Of a stretch of 64,000 bases of DNA, positions 53,620-64,000 are shown piece by piece. The position numbers and the translations under genes are program-made. The stretch covers positions 124,001 through 188,000 of the forward strand of contig NZ_JYLN01000001.1 in NCBI RefSeq assembly GCF_001439735.1. The letters run 5' to 3'. The notes under the pieces are model-generated. The model was not told the DNA's origin, did not search any database, and worked only from the letters and a program-made list of their open reading frames with translations. Source of the DNA: Pseudomonas paralactis (GTDB taxonomy: Bacteria; Pseudomonadota; Gammaproteobacteria; Pseudomonadales; Pseudomonadaceae). Position 1 is the first letter of the stretch; the number at the start of each line of letters is the position of its first letter.

Positions 53620-53804
53620 TTACACTTATTTACATATCCAGCAGCTATTACGTTCAGCAAAACGACAGCCCCGCTCTGGCATGTTTAGTTGCGCCTCTTA
53701 GTTAGGCTACCCCTTCATTTCGATTCAGTGAACATTCTGATGCTCGGCCCGATTAACTTAATACGCACACTGCACCTGATAGAACGTCATGGAGCGACGT
53801 ACTC

Positions 53805-55460
53805 ATGACGCGCTTGAATCCTCTGTCCTGGTTAATTCTGGGTTTTGCCGTTTTCTTCTTGCTGCCCCTGGGTTTTCACGGCCTGTGGATCCCGGATGAA
53901 ACCCGCTACGCCCAGGTCAGCCAGGAAATGCTGATGAGCGGCAACTGGGTAGCGCCGCACTTTATGGGCGTGCGTTATTTCGAAAAGCCCGCCGCGGGTT
54001 ATTGGCTGATCGCGCTGGGCCAGGCGGTGTTTGGCGAGAACCTGTTCGGCGTGCGCATCGCCTCGGTGCTGGCCACGGCGTTGAGTGTGCTGTTGGCCTA
54101 CCTGATCGCGCGGCGCCTGTGGAACGACCCACGTAAAAGCTTCGCCTGCGCACTGCTCTACATGAGCTTTGGGCTGGTGGCCGGGCAAGCGGGCTATTCC
54201 AACCTGGATCCGCAGTTCACCTTATGGGTCAACCTGAGCCTGGTCGCCCTGTGGTTTGCCCTCGACAGCCCTTCCTTACGCGGGCGATTGGGGTGCTGGG
54301 CATTATTGGGGCTGGCGTGCGGCATGGGGTTCATGACCAAGGGGTTTCTGGCGTGGCTGCTGCCGGTATTGGTCGCGGTGCCTTACCTGATCTGGCAGCG
54401 CCGCGTCGGCGAGCTGCTGCGCTACGGACCGTTGGCGATTGTGGTCGCGGTGCTGGTTTGCCTGCCGTGGGCATTGGCCATTCATGTGCGGGAACCGGAT
54501 TACTGGCGCTTTTTCTTCTGGCATGAGCACATTCGCCGCTTCGCCTCCGACAACGCACAACATGCGCGGCCCTTCTGGTTTTTCCTGCCGATCATGGTGG
54601 TGGCGTGCCTGCCGTGGGCCGCGCTGCTGCCGACGACACTGTGCAAGGCCTGGAAAGAAAAACGCCAACCGGCAATCGCCTTTCTCGGCCTGTGGTTGCT
54701 GCTGCCCCTGGGCTTTTTCAGCCTGAGCAACGGCAAGCTGCCGACCTACATCATGCCCTGCCTGTTGCCTCTGGCGTTGTTGATGGGCCACGGCTTGATC
54801 GACCTGATCAAGCAAGACAAGGCCCGTACGATTGTGATCAACGGCGCGGTCAATTTCGTCCTCGGCATGGCCGCCATGGTCGGGCTGATTTACCTGCAAA
54901 TCACTGACCCGCTGTACAGCAACAGCCACGCGGAGATGTTCAGCCTGTCCCTGGCGTTTATCGTGCTGCTGGGCTGGATCCTCGCCAACCTGTTGCAAGC
55001 GGTGCGCCCGCTGACGCTGTGGGCGATGCCGGCGCTGGGCATTGGCTTGCTGGTGGCCCTGCTGCCGGCGGGAATGCCGCAGTTGATCGCCGATAACGAA
55101 ATGCCTGATCAGTTCGTGCTTGAGCACCTGGACGAACTGCAACACACCCGTGCTTTGCTGAGCAACGAACTGGGCCTGGCGTCGGCGTTGTCATGGCGCC
55201 TGCGCGAGCCAGAGGTGGCGTTTTACGGTACCGAGGGCGAACTGCGCTACGGCTTGCATTACGAAGAGGCGGCGCACCGCAAGGTCACGCTCGACAACGT
55301 GCAAGCCTGGTTGGCCGAGGCCCGCGAGCGAGGTTCGGTGGCCGTGCTGATGCGAGTGCACAGCACCAGCGAACACCGCGAAGAAGGACAGTTGCCGCCC
55401 GGCGGCAAGCGCTATCGCAAAGGCAACCTGGTACTGACGATTTACCCCCAACACCCTTGA
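53805..55460 (+). CDS. arnT: ArnT-like lipid A aminoarabinose transferase
   Basis: 551 residues, about 12 membrane helices, PMT/GT39-like C-type glycosyltransferase. The first periplasmic loop [13 protein letters not shown] holds the catalytic Asp and Arg. [14 protein letters not shown] follows near residue 65. ArnT moves 4-amino-4-deoxy-L-arabinose from undecaprenyl phosphate to lipid A, giving polymyxin resistance. The usual arnBCADEF genes are not in the window. A ~185-bp region separates it from the Ais-like gene. Confidence 0.88.
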   Translation: MTRLNPLSWLILGFAVFFLLPLGFHGLWIPDETRYAQVSQEMLMSGNWVAPHFMGVRYFEKPAAGYWLIALGQAVFGENLFGVRIASVLATALSVLLAYLIARRLWNDPRKSFACALLYMSFGLVAGQAGYSNLDPQFTLWVNLSLVALWFALDSPSLRGRLGCWALLGLACGMGFMTKGFLAWLLPVLVAVPYLIWQRRVGELLRYGPLAIVVAVLVCLPWALAIHVREPDYWRFFFWHEHIRRFASDNAQHARPFWFFLPIMVVACLPWAALLPTTLCKAWKEKRQPAIAFLGLWLLLPLGFFSLSNGKLPTYIMPCLLPLALLMGHGLIDLIKQDKARTIVINGAVNFVLGMAAMVGLIYLQITDPLYSNSHAEMFSLSLAFIVLLGWILANLLQAVRPLTLWAMPALGIGLLVALLPAGMPQLIADNEMPDQFVLEHLDELQHTRALLSNELGLASALSWRLREPEVAFYGTEGELRYGLHYEEAAHRKVTLDNVQAWLAEARERGSVAVLMRVHSTSEHREEGQLPPGGKRYRKGNLVLTIYPQHP

Positions 55461-55481
55461 TCGCCGTTGCAGGAACAGACC

Positions 55482-56999
55482 ATGAGCCTATGGAAAACCG
55501 AACGCGGCGCCCTGGTCTTACTGCTGGGCGTCTCGGCCTTGCTTTTGTTGCTGGGCCTGGGCAGCCGAGACCTGTGGGGGCCGGAGACGCGCTGGGCGAA
55601 CATCGCCTTGCAGATGCTGCAAAGCGGTGATTACTTCGACCCGTATCTCAAAGGCACGCCGTATTACGATAAACCCCTGCCCTCCTACTGGCTGATCACC
55701 GGTTTCGCCCATTTGATGGGCGGCCTTGGCCCGTGGTCATTGCGCCTGTCATCGGTGATTGCGGCGTGGCTGAGCATCTGGCTGGTGTACCTGATCGGCG
55801 AACGGCTGTTTCGCAAAGGCACAGGCTTGATCGCCGGCTGGATGCTCGCCACCACCTTCTACTTCCTGTTCTGGGCCAGGGTCGCCACCGCCGACATACT
55901 GACCGTGTGCGGCGTGCTGGCCGCCGTGTGGTGGTATTGGCGCGGGCCGGAAGATACCCGACTGGGTCGCTACACAGTGTTTTTTCTGTTGCTGGCGGCG
56001 ACGTCATTGTTCAAGGGCTTGATCGGTTTTGTGCTGCCGGGGCTGGTGCTGTTGCCACACGTGCTCAGCGAGCAGCGCTACAAGCGCCACCTCAATCTGC
56101 GCCTGCCGTTGGCCATGCTGATCGCCGCGGCGTTTTACGCGATTCCCTTCGTACTGTCCCACCACTACAGCACGCCGTTCTATGGCCAGAGCGGTCTGGA
56201 GTTGGTGTTCAGGGAAAACGTGGTGCGTTTCTTCAACCCCTTCGATCACATGGGGCCGATCTACACCTACCTGATCTACCTGCCGGTCTACACCCTGCCC
56301 TGGGCTCCCTGCTGGCTATCGGGTTTGTGGTTGGCGGTGCGGCACTGGCGCCACACCCCGCCCAACGTGCGCTGGCTGGTGTGGGGCCTGGGCCTGTTGT
56401 TTGTATTCTTCACCGCCAGCGGCAGCCGCCGAAGCTATTACGTACTGCCGCTGGTGCCGTTTGCACAACTGCTCGCTGCCTGGTGGCTGAGCGAACGCCT
56501 GCAACAAAAACCGGCGAGCTGGCCGCGCTGGCAAAAGGGCTTCGGCATCAGCGCAGGCGTGCTCTTGCTGGTATTGGGCGTGATCTACCCCTGGACCACC
56601 GGCAACGGCGGCGTGACCCGCTTCGCCGAGGATGTGCAAGCCCAAGCCGTGAAAAGCGCACCGTGGAACCAATGGCAAATGGTGCTGGTAGAGGTCGATA
56701 ACAAGCTGCCCATGTACCTGCAAAACCACGGCAAACCCTTCTACTACGTCAGCGAAACCCAGAACTACCCCCGCCAGGGCGACAGCGCCGCGTTCATGGC
56801 CTGGCTGGAAAAGACCAGCGGCCAAAGGTTCGATCCGCAACACACGATTGTCGTCGCGCAGTACTCCCGAGAAGATCCGATGCCGCTGGCGTTTCTGGGC
56901 GTGGATCATCGAGTGGTCACCACACAATCGGATAATGGCGAACGCTTGTTTCAGAAGCGTGAGGAGGGGAGCGTGGCGTTTGTTCCGATGCCACGCTGA
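55482..56999 (+). CDS. Second ArnT-family GT39 glycosyltransferase
   Basis: 505 residues, 11-12 membrane helices, similar in plan to the preceding arnT product (RDLWGPETRWANIALQML near 30, DKPLPSYWLITGFAHLMG near 70). Here the catalytic DE pair of the first loop reads PETR, so the Asp is replaced. Its exact sugar is uncertain. It starts 22 bp after arnT, in the same operon. ATG 55482 with AGGA 7 bp upstream is preferred over a TTG at 55467. Confidence 0.82.
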   Translation: MSLWKTERGALVLLLGVSALLLLLGLGSRDLWGPETRWANIALQMLQSGDYFDPYLKGTPYYDKPLPSYWLITGFAHLMGGLGPWSLRLSSVIAAWLSIWLVYLIGERLFRKGTGLIAGWMLATTFYFLFWARVATADILTVCGVLAAVWWYWRGPEDTRLGRYTVFFLLLAATSLFKGLIGFVLPGLVLLPHVLSEQRYKRHLNLRLPLAMLIAAAFYAIPFVLSHHYSTPFYGQSGLELVFRENVVRFFNPFDHMGPIYTYLIYLPVYTLPWAPCWLSGLWLAVRHWRHTPPNVRWLVWGLGLLFVFFTASGSRRSYYVLPLVPFAQLLAAWWLSERLQQKPASWPRWQKGFGISAGVLLLVLGVIYPWTTGNGGVTRFAEDVQAQAVKSAPWNQWQMVLVEVDNKLPMYLQNHGKPFYYVSETQNYPRQGDSAAFMAWLEKTSGQRFDPQHTIVVAQYSREDPMPLAFLGVDHRVVTTQSDNGERLFQKREEGSVAFVPMPR

Positions 57000-57339
57000 G
57001 ACTGTGGGAGCAATCCCGTTTTGAAGATGCGTTGCTCTTGCTCGACAGAGCCTGAGCCACGGCGCTCGATTGTGGCGAGCTGCTCGAAGAAATGTGGGAG
57101 GGGCGGTGCGACGACTCGACTTGCCCCCGATGGCGCCGGGTCAGTTGATATATCTGCTGCTGACACTCCGCTATCGGGGGCAAGCCGTAATGTCTGTAGG
57201 AGCGAGCTTGCTCGCGAAAAACGTCAACGATAACGCGTGTTTCCTGAATAAACGCGGCGCTTATGGTTTTTTCGCGAGCAAGCTCGCTCCTACAGGCATA
57301 TGGCCTGCCGCCCCACACACATTGAAGGCATTCCAATAC
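57000..57339. other. Intergenic region made of REP elements
   Basis: 340 bp between the convergent glycosyltransferase and NRPS genes. It holds an inverted GTGGGAGGGG-family pair (57093-57187), with its left palindrome interrupted by an inserted CGGTGCGACGACTCGA segment. A TAGGAGCGAGC-family REPIN follows (57195-57294). No gene is seen. Confidence 0.7.
57195..57294 (+). repeat. REPIN (TAGGAGCGAGC family), copy 4
   Basis: Inverted REP pair with the spacer CGTCAACGATAACGCG in the orientation of copy 2. It is directly next to a pair of the other REP family. Confidence 0.85.
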
Positions 57340-60300
57340 TCAGATCCGTCGGCGGCGGTTGAGGGCGGGGATGGCGGTTTGCGGTACTTCAACGCGCTGG
57401 ACCTGCGCCACCGTCCTGGCCGCGAGTTGCGCCAGGGTTGGCTGGCTGAACAAGGTGCGTGCATCCACTTCCAGCCCGGCCTTGCGCAGGCGAGCTACCA
57501 GGTTGACTGCCAGCAGCGAGTGCCCGCCCAGTTCGAAGAAGTGGTCGTGGCGCCCTACCCGTTCCAGTTTCAACACGTCGGCCCAGATGCCGGCCATCAA
57601 GGTTTCCACCTCCCCCTGAGGCGTTTCGTAGGCACGGCTGAGCACGGCGTCCAGGCCGGGCGCCGGCAGGGCCTTGCGGTCGAGTTTGCCTGCAGGGTTC
57701 AGCGGCAGTGCATCGAGTTGTACGAAGGCGGCCGGCACCATAATTTCCGGCAGTTGTTCCAGCACATGGGCGCGTAAAGCCTCCAGGCTCGGCGCCTGGC
57801 CGCGCAGGGTAAAGTAGGCGACCAGGCGCTCATCGCGGATCAGTACCGCCACTTCCCGCAACGCCGGGTGTGCGCTCAGGCGTGCTTCGATCTCTCCCAG
57901 TTCCAGGCGCACGCCGCGCAGTTTGACCTGAAAGTCATTGCGCCCGAGGAATTCCAGATTGCCGTCCGGCAGGTAGCGCACCAGATCGCCCGTGCGATAC
58001 AGGCGGTCACCGGCAACGAAGGGGCTGTCGATAAAGCGCTCGGCGGTCATCTGCTCCAACCCCAGGTAGCCGCGGGCTACGCCCACACCACCGATATGCA
58101 GTTGACCGCTGATGCCCATGGGCACCGGCGCGTCATGGGCGTCCAACACGTACAGGCGGGTGTTGTTGATCGGGCGGCCAATGGGCAATTGCACCGCAGG
58201 CACCGGCGCGCCGGGTTCGAGGGTCCAGGCGCTGCTGTCGACCGTGGCTTCGGTAGGGCCGTAGACGTTGTGCAAGCGCACCTTGGGCAAGCGCGCCTGC
58301 ACGCCACGCGCCAGGGCTTCGGTCAGTTCGCCGCCGCCGCACAACACATCGGTGAGGCTGGTGCACAGCGCCGACTCGTCCAGCTCAAGAAACTGCTGCA
58401 ACATCGCCGGCACAAACTTGATCACGCGGATCTGCTGCTCGCGAATCAACTGGGCCAGGTACGCAGGTTCACGATGCCCCTCGGGCCGCGCCAGCACCAT
58501 GCGCATACCGTTGCTCAATGGCCAGAACAGTTCCCACACCGAACCGTCAAAGCTGAATGGCGCGCGCTGCAACAAGGCGCCGCCTGCGGCGTCGGGGCAC
58601 AATTGCGAGCCCCAGTGCAGCAGGTTACCCAGGCCGCGATGTTCGATCATCACGCCCTTGGGGGTGCCGGTGGAGCCCGAGGTGTACATCACGTAGGCCA
58701 GGTTGGCGACGCTCAAACCCGGTACCGATGGATTGTCGGTCGGCGCCTGGCTCCAGGTGCAGTGGTCGAAGTCAATCACGGGGATTGCAACCTCGCCCGG
58801 CACTTCGCGGGTAGCACCGTGTACCAGCAGCGCCACCGGCTGGCTGTCGGCAAGCATGTAGGCCAGGCGTTCGCGAGGGTAGCCCGGGTCGAGGGGCACG
58901 TAGGCACCGCCCGCCTTGAGAATGGCCAATAACCCCACCACCAGCTCCAACCCGCGCTCCACACACAACGCCACCCGCGCGTCGGGCTGTACGCCATGCT
59001 TGCGCAAGTGAAAGGCCAGTTGATTAGCGCGTTCGTTGAGTTCGCGGTAGGTCAGTTGCTGTTCGCCGGCCTGCACCGCGATGGCATCGGGAATGTCCCG
59101 CGCATGAGCTTCGAACAGCGCCTGGACGGTGAGGGTTTGCGGGTAGTCCGTGACGGTGGCGTTGAAGTGCACCAACTGAGTGTGCAACTCGCTGGCAGGC
59201 AGCACCTGTACATCACGCAGCAGCATTTTCGGCGCCTGTTCAAGGGCATCCACCAGGCCGTTGAGCACCGTGTCCAGGTAGCCAAGCACCCGCTCGGCAC
59301 TCACTGAACGCGGCGCCTTGGCCTTGAGCCGGAAGCCGCTGGCCACGTCGTCCACCGTCAACATCAGCGGGTAACTGAGGATGTCTTCACTGCTGAGCAA
59401 GGCCATGCCCGGCACCAGCTTAAGTTCGGGATCGGCCGAGGTGTGGCGGTAATTGAGCAGGCTGTTGAACAACGGAGACACGCCACTGCAACGCTGGGCC
59501 AACGCCAGGGAGGCTTGTTCATGGGCGAGCAAGGCGCTCAGTTGTGTATGGGTGTGATGCAGCGCATCCACCACGCTTTGCCCGGCCAGACGCAAGCGCA
59601 GCGCCAAGGTATTGATGAACATGCCCAGCGCCCGCTCGGCCCCCTCGCCTGCTTGCAAGCGGCCAAGCAATACGGTGCCGAACACCACATCGTCGCGACT
59701 CGCCACACGGCTGAGCACCTGGGCCCAGGCCAGGTGGAACAGGCTCGCGGCGCTCACGCCAAAAGCGCGGGCCTGGCGGCGCAGGCGCAGGTTGAGCGCG
59801 TCGCTGAGCGGGCGTTCGGCGTCTTCGGTCTCGGCACGCTTGGCCTGACGCTCCTGCAAGCCGAACGCCAGGGTCGGCTCATCCACCGCCGCCAACTGCT
59901 CGCGAAAGAACGCCTCGTGTGCCGCCTGGCGCACGGCTGATCGGGCTTGCGCCACCACAATGCGGTACGGCACCGGCACGGGCAGTTGCGTCTGTTGGCC
60001 CAGTAGATGGGCGCGGATCTCGTCCACCAACAGTGTGGTCGAGGTGGCGTCGTTGACCAGGTGATGAAAGCACAGCCTGGCGACCCAGCGCTGATGGTGA
60101 GGCTCTTGGGCGTAGTCCAGGGCCATCAGCGGCGCCTGACGCAAGTCCAGCGGTTGAGCCGGCTCACACAGCGGTTCGACTCGCAATCGCGCTTGGCGCC
60201 ATACCACCTGCATCGGTTGTTCAAGGGCATCCCACACCAGGCTGGTACGCAGGATGTCATGGCGGTCGATCACCTGTTGCAGGGCGTGGGCGAAGGCATC

Positions 60301-63300
60301 CAGCTGCTCGCGGCGCTCAAAGCTGAACAGCGCTTGTTGCTGGTATGGGTCGTGTGCATCGGTGATGTGGTGATAAAGCAAGCCTTCCTGCAACGGCGCC
60401 AGCGGGTAGATGTCCTGCACGTTGGCAGCGCCGCCGGGGATGCTTGCAACGATGCGGTCAAGGCTGGGTTGATCCAGCTCGGCCAAGACGAGCAGGTCGG
60501 TGGTGATATGCAAACAGCCCGGCGGGATTCGATTGTCTGGCACCGTCATTTCAGTACCGCCACACGCCGCCGCCAGCGCCGCCAACGTCGGCTGGCCGAA
60601 CAACACCTGCACATCCGCGTGCAGGCCGGCCTCGCGCATACGTTGCACCAGTTGCACCGCCAGCAGCGAATGCCCGCCCAGTTCGAAGAAGTGGTCGTGG
60701 CGCCCTACTGGCTGCACGTTCAGCAACTGCGCCCAGATTTGCGCCAGGGTGGTTTCCACCCCGCCCTGTGGGGCTTCGAAGCGGCGAGTGACAAAGGCTT
60801 CCTGGGTCGGTGCGGGCAAGGCTTTGCGGTCGAGCTTGCCATTGGCGGTCAGGGGCAACGCCTCAAGACGAACATAGGCCGCCGGCACCATGTAGTCGGG
60901 CAACGAGGCTTGCAGATGGGTGCGCAGGGCCTGGATATCGACTGGCTCGCGGGGGATAAACCAGGCCAGCAATTGCCCGTCGCGAAATTGCAGTACCGCG
61001 TCCTTGACGGCCGGGTGTGCGGCCAGAGCCGACTCGATTTCCCCCAGCTCGATACGTACACCACGGATTTTGACCTGATCGTCGTTGCGCCCCAGGTACT
61101 CAAGGTTACCGTCCGGCAGCCAGCGCGCCAGGTCGCCGGTGCGGTACATACGCGCGCCGTTGAAAGGGTCGTCCAAAAAGCGTTCGGCATTCAGTTCAGG
61201 ACGGTTCAGATACCCCCGCGCCACGCCCTTGCCGCCCACATACAACTCCCCCACTGCGCCAATCGGCACCGGGCGTTGTTGCGCATCCAGCAGATAAGCC
61301 TGGGCGTTGGCGACCGGCGCGCCGATATGCAGCGGCTGGCCCACCTCGACAGCGCCCGAGGTGGCAACCACGGTGGCTTCGGTGGGGCCGTAGTTGTTGA
61401 TCACCGCAAACGTCTGCGCCTGGGTGAACGTGCGCAAGCGATCGCCACCAATCAGCAAGGTACGCAAGGTGGGATGCCCAAGCTGCTGGCTGAAGGCGTA
61501 CTCGGCCACAGGCGTGGGCAGGAAACACACGTCCAATGGCTGTGCGCGCCACCAGTCGAGCAGCCCATCGATATCTTCCGCACCGTCGTGGGCCGGTGGC
61601 AGGTGCAGCGTCGCCCCCACACACAGCGCCGGCCAGATTTCCCAGGCCATGGCGTCAAAACCAAAGCCGGCGACGCTGGCGGTATGGCCGCCCGCGTGCA
61701 GGCCGAACGCCCGGCAGTGCCAGTCCACCAGGTTCGAGACGCTGTGGTGCTCCACCATCACGCCCTTGGGCAAGCCGGTGGAGCCGGAGGTGTAAATCAC
61801 ATAGGCCAGGTTTGACGACGAGACCGCGACCTCGGGGTTACTGTCGATGCTGGCAGTGGCAGGCTCCAGCGCGAGCACCGGCACCGCCGATACGGGCAAA
61901 CGCTGGTGCAAATCCTGTTGGGTCAGGATTGCCACAGGCGCACTGTCCTGCAGCAGGTAGTCCAGGCGTTCAGCAGGATGGGCCGGATCCAGCGGCACGT
62001 AGCAGGCGCCGGATTTGAGCACCGCCAACAACCCCGCCAGCGTGTCCAGGCCGCGTCGGGCCAGCACGGCCACGCGATCATCCGGCTGTACGCCGTGTGC
62101 CAACAGTTGATGCGCCAGGGCATTGGCCTGGCGGTTAAGTTGGGCGTAGGTCAGTTGATGGCCCTGGTACACCGCGGCAATGGCGTCGGGCGTGCGTGCG
62201 GCTTGCGCTTCAATCCGCTGGTGCAAGGTTTGCGTCAGTGCGTAGGGTTGTGCGGTGGCGTTCCAGTGCAGCAGCCGAGCCTGCGCTTCAGGCGCCAGCA
62301 TGGAAAATTCACCCACTGACAAGCCGGTGTCTTCCAGCCCTTGCTCCACCAGCCAGGTGAAGCCGCGCGCCATCGCCTGGACTTCGTCGTGCTGGAAGTA
62401 CGCCTCGTTGTAGACGCAGTGCAGCCACGCGCTGTCCTGGTAGCGGTTGCTGCGCAGGTGAATGGCGATCGGCAATGCCTCATGGTGGTTGGACACCTTG
62501 ATTGCACGCGCCTGCACCTGACCGAAGCGCAGGTCATGGTCGTCCTGCTCGAACGACACTGACAGGTCGAACAACTGCCCGCGATCGCTTCGACGCAGGC
62601 CCAGCTCGCGGTTCATCTCGCTTAACGGGAAGCGCTGATGGCGAAAATCCTGTTTGAGCTGATCGCGTACGCCACGCACCAGTTCACCAAAAGGCAACCG
62701 CTCGCTGAACTGGAAACGCACCGCACTGACCTGAGCAAACATGCCGACAGTAGCGCGAAAACGTGCGTTGGAGCGGTTGAGAATCGGCAGCCCCACTACC
62801 CATTCCTGCCGTTGGCTGGTACGGGTGAAATACACATACATCGCCGCCAGCAACACATGAAAGGCCGATGCCTGGCAGCGGTTGGCCACCTGTTCCATAC
62901 GGTTGAGCAGCGCCACCGGGAACGCTTCCAGGAAGGTGTTGCTCGACACCTTGGGGGTTTGCTTGGGCGTCAGCAGCGGCTCGGGCAGCAACTGGAATTT
63001 TTCCAGCCAATAATCGCGGTCACGGGCGTAACGGGCCGAGTGCAGGTAGTGCTGGTCGGCGTCGATAAAGTCGATATAGGACGGTGCCAGCAGCTCCACA
63101 TGCCGGTCCTGCTCCAGGGCGGTGTACAGCTGCGCGAGGGACTGCACCAACTGGCCGAAGCCCCAGCCATCGAGAATCAGGTGGTGGGCCTGGATACCGA
63201 GGTGGTAGTGGTCGTCGTCGAGTTTGACCAACAGGACGCGTACCAGCGGCACGCCGCTCATCATGAACGGTCGGGCCATTTGCGCCTGCATCAGGGCCAG

Positions 63301-63609
63301 GCTTGCGGTGCACGGGTCGGATAACGCCGCGAAGTCATGCAAGGCCACGTCCACCGTCAGTGCCGAGGCGAAGGTTTGCCGCGCCAGCCCCTCGGCATCG
63401 GTATGCAGTTGAATACGCAACGCATCGTGCCTGGCCACCAGCTGCGCTACGGCTTGCTGGATGCGCTCGGGCATCACCGGGCCGGCGACATCCAGATAGC
63501 CGCCGATGTTGTACAGCGGCGAATCGCCCACGCGTATCTGATCAAGCCAGATGTCCTGTTGGGCGGCAGTGAGGGGGAAGCTGGCCGGCTGGCGGGAGGA
63601 ATACTGCAT
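57340..63609 (-). CDS. Bimodular non-ribosomal peptide synthetase (C-A-T-C-A-T)
   Basis: 2089 residues. Domain order: C1 (about 10-430, active motif HHLILDG at 142-148), A1 (465-955), T1 (LGGHSLL, Ser near 980), C2 (1040-1460, HHLVNDA near 1181 with the final Gly replaced by Ala), A2 (1500-2000), T2 (Ser near 2031). There is no thioesterase, reductase or epimerase; the chain ends in [11 protein letters not shown]. The A1 specificity residues read DAWFLGNVVK, the known leucine code. A2 reads about DGWKLGVVDK, which I cannot assign. The ATG at 63609 has GAAGGAT upstream; the longer ORF start is not supported. Partner genes must lie outside the window or be absent. Confidence 0.9.
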   Translation of the reverse strand: MQYSSRQPASFPLTAAQQDIWLDQIRVGDSPLYNIGGYLDVAGPVMPERIQQAVAQLVARHDALRIQLHTDAEGLARQTFASALTVDVALHDFAALSDPCTASLALMQAQMARPFMMSGVPLVRVLLVKLDDDHYHLGIQAHHLILDGWGFGQLVQSLAQLYTALEQDRHVELLAPSYIDFIDADQHYLHSARYARDRDYWLEKFQLLPEPLLTPKQTPKVSSNTFLEAFPVALLNRMEQVANRCQASAFHVLLAAMYVYFTRTSQRQEWVVGLPILNRSNARFRATVGMFAQVSAVRFQFSERLPFGELVRGVRDQLKQDFRHQRFPLSEMNRELGLRRSDRGQLFDLSVSFEQDDHDLRFGQVQARAIKVSNHHEALPIAIHLRSNRYQDSAWLHCVYNEAYFQHDEVQAMARGFTWLVEQGLEDTGLSVGEFSMLAPEAQARLLHWNATAQPYALTQTLHQRIEAQAARTPDAIAAVYQGHQLTYAQLNRQANALAHQLLAHGVQPDDRVAVLARRGLDTLAGLLAVLKSGACYVPLDPAHPAERLDYLLQDSAPVAILTQQDLHQRLPVSAVPVLALEPATASIDSNPEVAVSSSNLAYVIYTSGSTGLPKGVMVEHHSVSNLVDWHCRAFGLHAGGHTASVAGFGFDAMAWEIWPALCVGATLHLPPAHDGAEDIDGLLDWWRAQPLDVCFLPTPVAEYAFSQQLGHPTLRTLLIGGDRLRTFTQAQTFAVINNYGPTEATVVATSGAVEVGQPLHIGAPVANAQAYLLDAQQRPVPIGAVGELYVGGKGVARGYLNRPELNAERFLDDPFNGARMYRTGDLARWLPDGNLEYLGRNDDQVKIRGVRIELGEIESALAAHPAVKDAVLQFRDGQLLAWFIPREPVDIQALRTHLQASLPDYMVPAAYVRLEALPLTANGKLDRKALPAPTQEAFVTRRFEAPQGGVETTLAQIWAQLLNVQPVGRHDHFFELGGHSLLAVQLVQRMREAGLHADVQVLFGQPTLAALAAACGGTEMTVPDNRIPPGCLHITTDLLVLAELDQPSLDRIVASIPGGAANVQDIYPLAPLQEGLLYHHITDAHDPYQQQALFSFERREQLDAFAHALQQVIDRHDILRTSLVWDALEQPMQVVWRQARLRVEPLCEPAQPLDLRQAPLMALDYAQEPHHQRWVARLCFHHLVNDATSTTLLVDEIRAHLLGQQTQLPVPVPYRIVVAQARSAVRQAAHEAFFREQLAAVDEPTLAFGLQERQAKRAETEDAERPLSDALNLRLRRQARAFGVSAASLFHLAWAQVLSRVASRDDVVFGTVLLGRLQAGEGAERALGMFINTLALRLRLAGQSVVDALHHTHTQLSALLAHEQASLALAQRCSGVSPLFNSLLNYRHTSADPELKLVPGMALLSSEDILSYPLMLTVDDVASGFRLKAKAPRSVSAERVLGYLDTVLNGLVDALEQAPKMLLRDVQVLPASELHTQLVHFNATVTDYPQTLTVQALFEAHARDIPDAIAVQAGEQQLTYRELNERANQLAFHLRKHGVQPDARVALCVERGLELVVGLLAILKAGGAYVPLDPGYPRERLAYMLADSQPVALLVHGATREVPGEVAIPVIDFDHCTWSQAPTDNPSVPGLSVANLAYVMYTSGSTGTPKGVMIEHRGLGNLLHWGSQLCPDAAGGALLQRAPFSFDGSVWELFWPLSNGMRMVLARPEGHREPAYLAQLIREQQIRVIKFVPAMLQQFLELDESALCTSLTDVLCGGGELTEALARGVQARLPKVRLHNVYGPTEATVDSSAWTLEPGAPVPAVQLPIGRPINNTRLYVLDAHDAPVPMGISGQLHIGGVGVARGYLGLEQMTAERFIDSPFVAGDRLYRTGDLVRYLPDGNLEFLGRNDFQVKLRGVRLELGEIEARLSAHPALREVAVLIRDERLVAYFTLRGQAPSLEALRAHVLEQLPEIMVPAAFVQLDALPLNPAGKLDRKALPAPGLDAVLSRAYETPQGEVETLMAGIWADVLKLERVGRHDHFFELGGHSLLAVNLVARLRKAGLEVDARTLFSQPTLAQLAARTVAQVQRVEVPQTAIPALNRRRRI

Positions 63610-64000
63610 AAGATCCTTCTCATGGGGGTCAGGCACTGGCCGCGCAAGGTGGCCCATTACGCCGAATTTGCCGGATTGGAGCATGGAGGGCCGCAGGTGT
63701 CTGTCACCTGAAACCCGGACATTCAAATGGATGGAACGAGCTTGGCGGGGCGTTCACTGCTGAAACGATTAAAGCGCTGTAGGAGATTGGCTATATCTCA
63801 CCGATGCTGGCACTTTGGAATTCTGCGAGCATTAATACTTTTACTTTAAATATCATCTAGTTAATAAAATTTAAAAATACTTAGCGCGCGTTCGTTGCCG
63901 GTTTTATTGATCACAGACGTCGGAATAATGGCGCAGATTCTATGGCAGCTTGTGTCCCTCGTTTCCGCTACATACGTAGGACAAATCCATATGGCTAAAT
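63610..64000. other. Upstream region of the NRPS gene
   Basis: 391 bp. The strongly AT-rich part 63830-63882 (TTTAAATATCATC, then AATAAAATTTAAAAATAC) stands out from the GC-rich surroundings and probably holds divergent promoters. Apart from a possible gene start at the right edge, no gene, REP or terminator is seen. Confidence 0.5.
63991..64000 (+). CDS. Possible start of a gene running out of the window
   Basis: ATGGCTAAAT at the edge, with AGGA 8-11 bp upstream. Only three codons are visible, so this is a guess based on the ribosome site and the long free region before it. Confidence 0.25.

Noticed and set aside
60007..61815. 602-codon + strand ORF opposite the NRPS
   Set aside because: Repeats of the same odd segments mirror the repeated A and T domains on the other strand; no ribosome site.

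Overview
The window looks like a chromosomal segment of a fluorescent Pseudomonas (P. fluorescens group). The reasons are high-GC coding sequence, the Pseudomonas-type gene order of bkdR-bkdA1-bkdA2-bkdB-lpdV, OprD and AlgE-like porins, orphan arnT genes, and many REP/REPIN palindromes of two families. The species is inferred, since no rRNA or tRNA gene is visible. No integrase, IS transposase, prophage or CRISPR array was seen.

Layout. 1-2.8 kb: end of a pyrimidine-reduction operon (preT, preA), a long REP-bounded repeat, and a RutR-like TetR regulator. 2.9-4.2 kb: copCD. 4.3-10.5 kb: a uronate locus (OprD porin, uronate dehydrogenase, sugar lactonase, TRAP transporter P-Q-M) with three matching operator-like sites. 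10.5-13.3 kb: an EmrAB-like efflux pair. 13.5-16.6 kb: an accessory pocket. It holds a small DUF3077/DUF6124-type gene behind an elaborately folded leader with an attenuator-like arrangement, then an AT-rich three-gene operon of unknown proteins, one PLD-like. 16.7-20.1 kb: sulfide/persulfide detoxification (TauE exporter, SQR, BigR-like sensor, persulfide dioxygenase). 20.2-27.0 kb: branched-chain keto acid dehydrogenase operon with its Lrp-type regulator, then ilvE.

27.1-36.9 kb: a double GNAT, a periplasmic VOC-like protein with an alginate-export-type porin, an alpha/beta hydrolase, DoxX, a quinone oxidoreductase, an electrophile-response operon (NemR, DJ-1-like protein, OYE) with a NemR-box palindrome, and a GlxA-type AraC regulator. 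37-45.4 kb: a second long repeat, GNAT, UppP, Dyp peroxidase, YghU-type GST, a decayed mug gene, another GST, an aldose dehydrogenase next to a secreted aldose 1-epimerase, a third long repeat, and a sterol-desaturase-family membrane protein. 45.4-48.3 kb: a secreted PPC-like protein behind a LexA-type palindrome, and a glycine-zipper protein followed at once by a small two-TM protein, which resembles a pore-forming effector with its immunity protein. 48.5-52.7 kb: an AttEFGH-like ABC system with a fused permease. 52.9-57.0 kb: an Ais-like phosphatase and two ArnT-family glycosyltransferases. 57.3-63.6 kb: a two-module NRPS without a thioesterase; its first A domain reads as leucine-specific.

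The best leads for undescribed biology are the structured leader with a translationally coupled 44-codon ORF (13.80-14.04 kb), the AT-rich three-gene operon (14.1-16.5 kb), the glycine-zipper protein pair (47.0-48.3 kb), and the ~450-bp REP-bounded repeat present three times.
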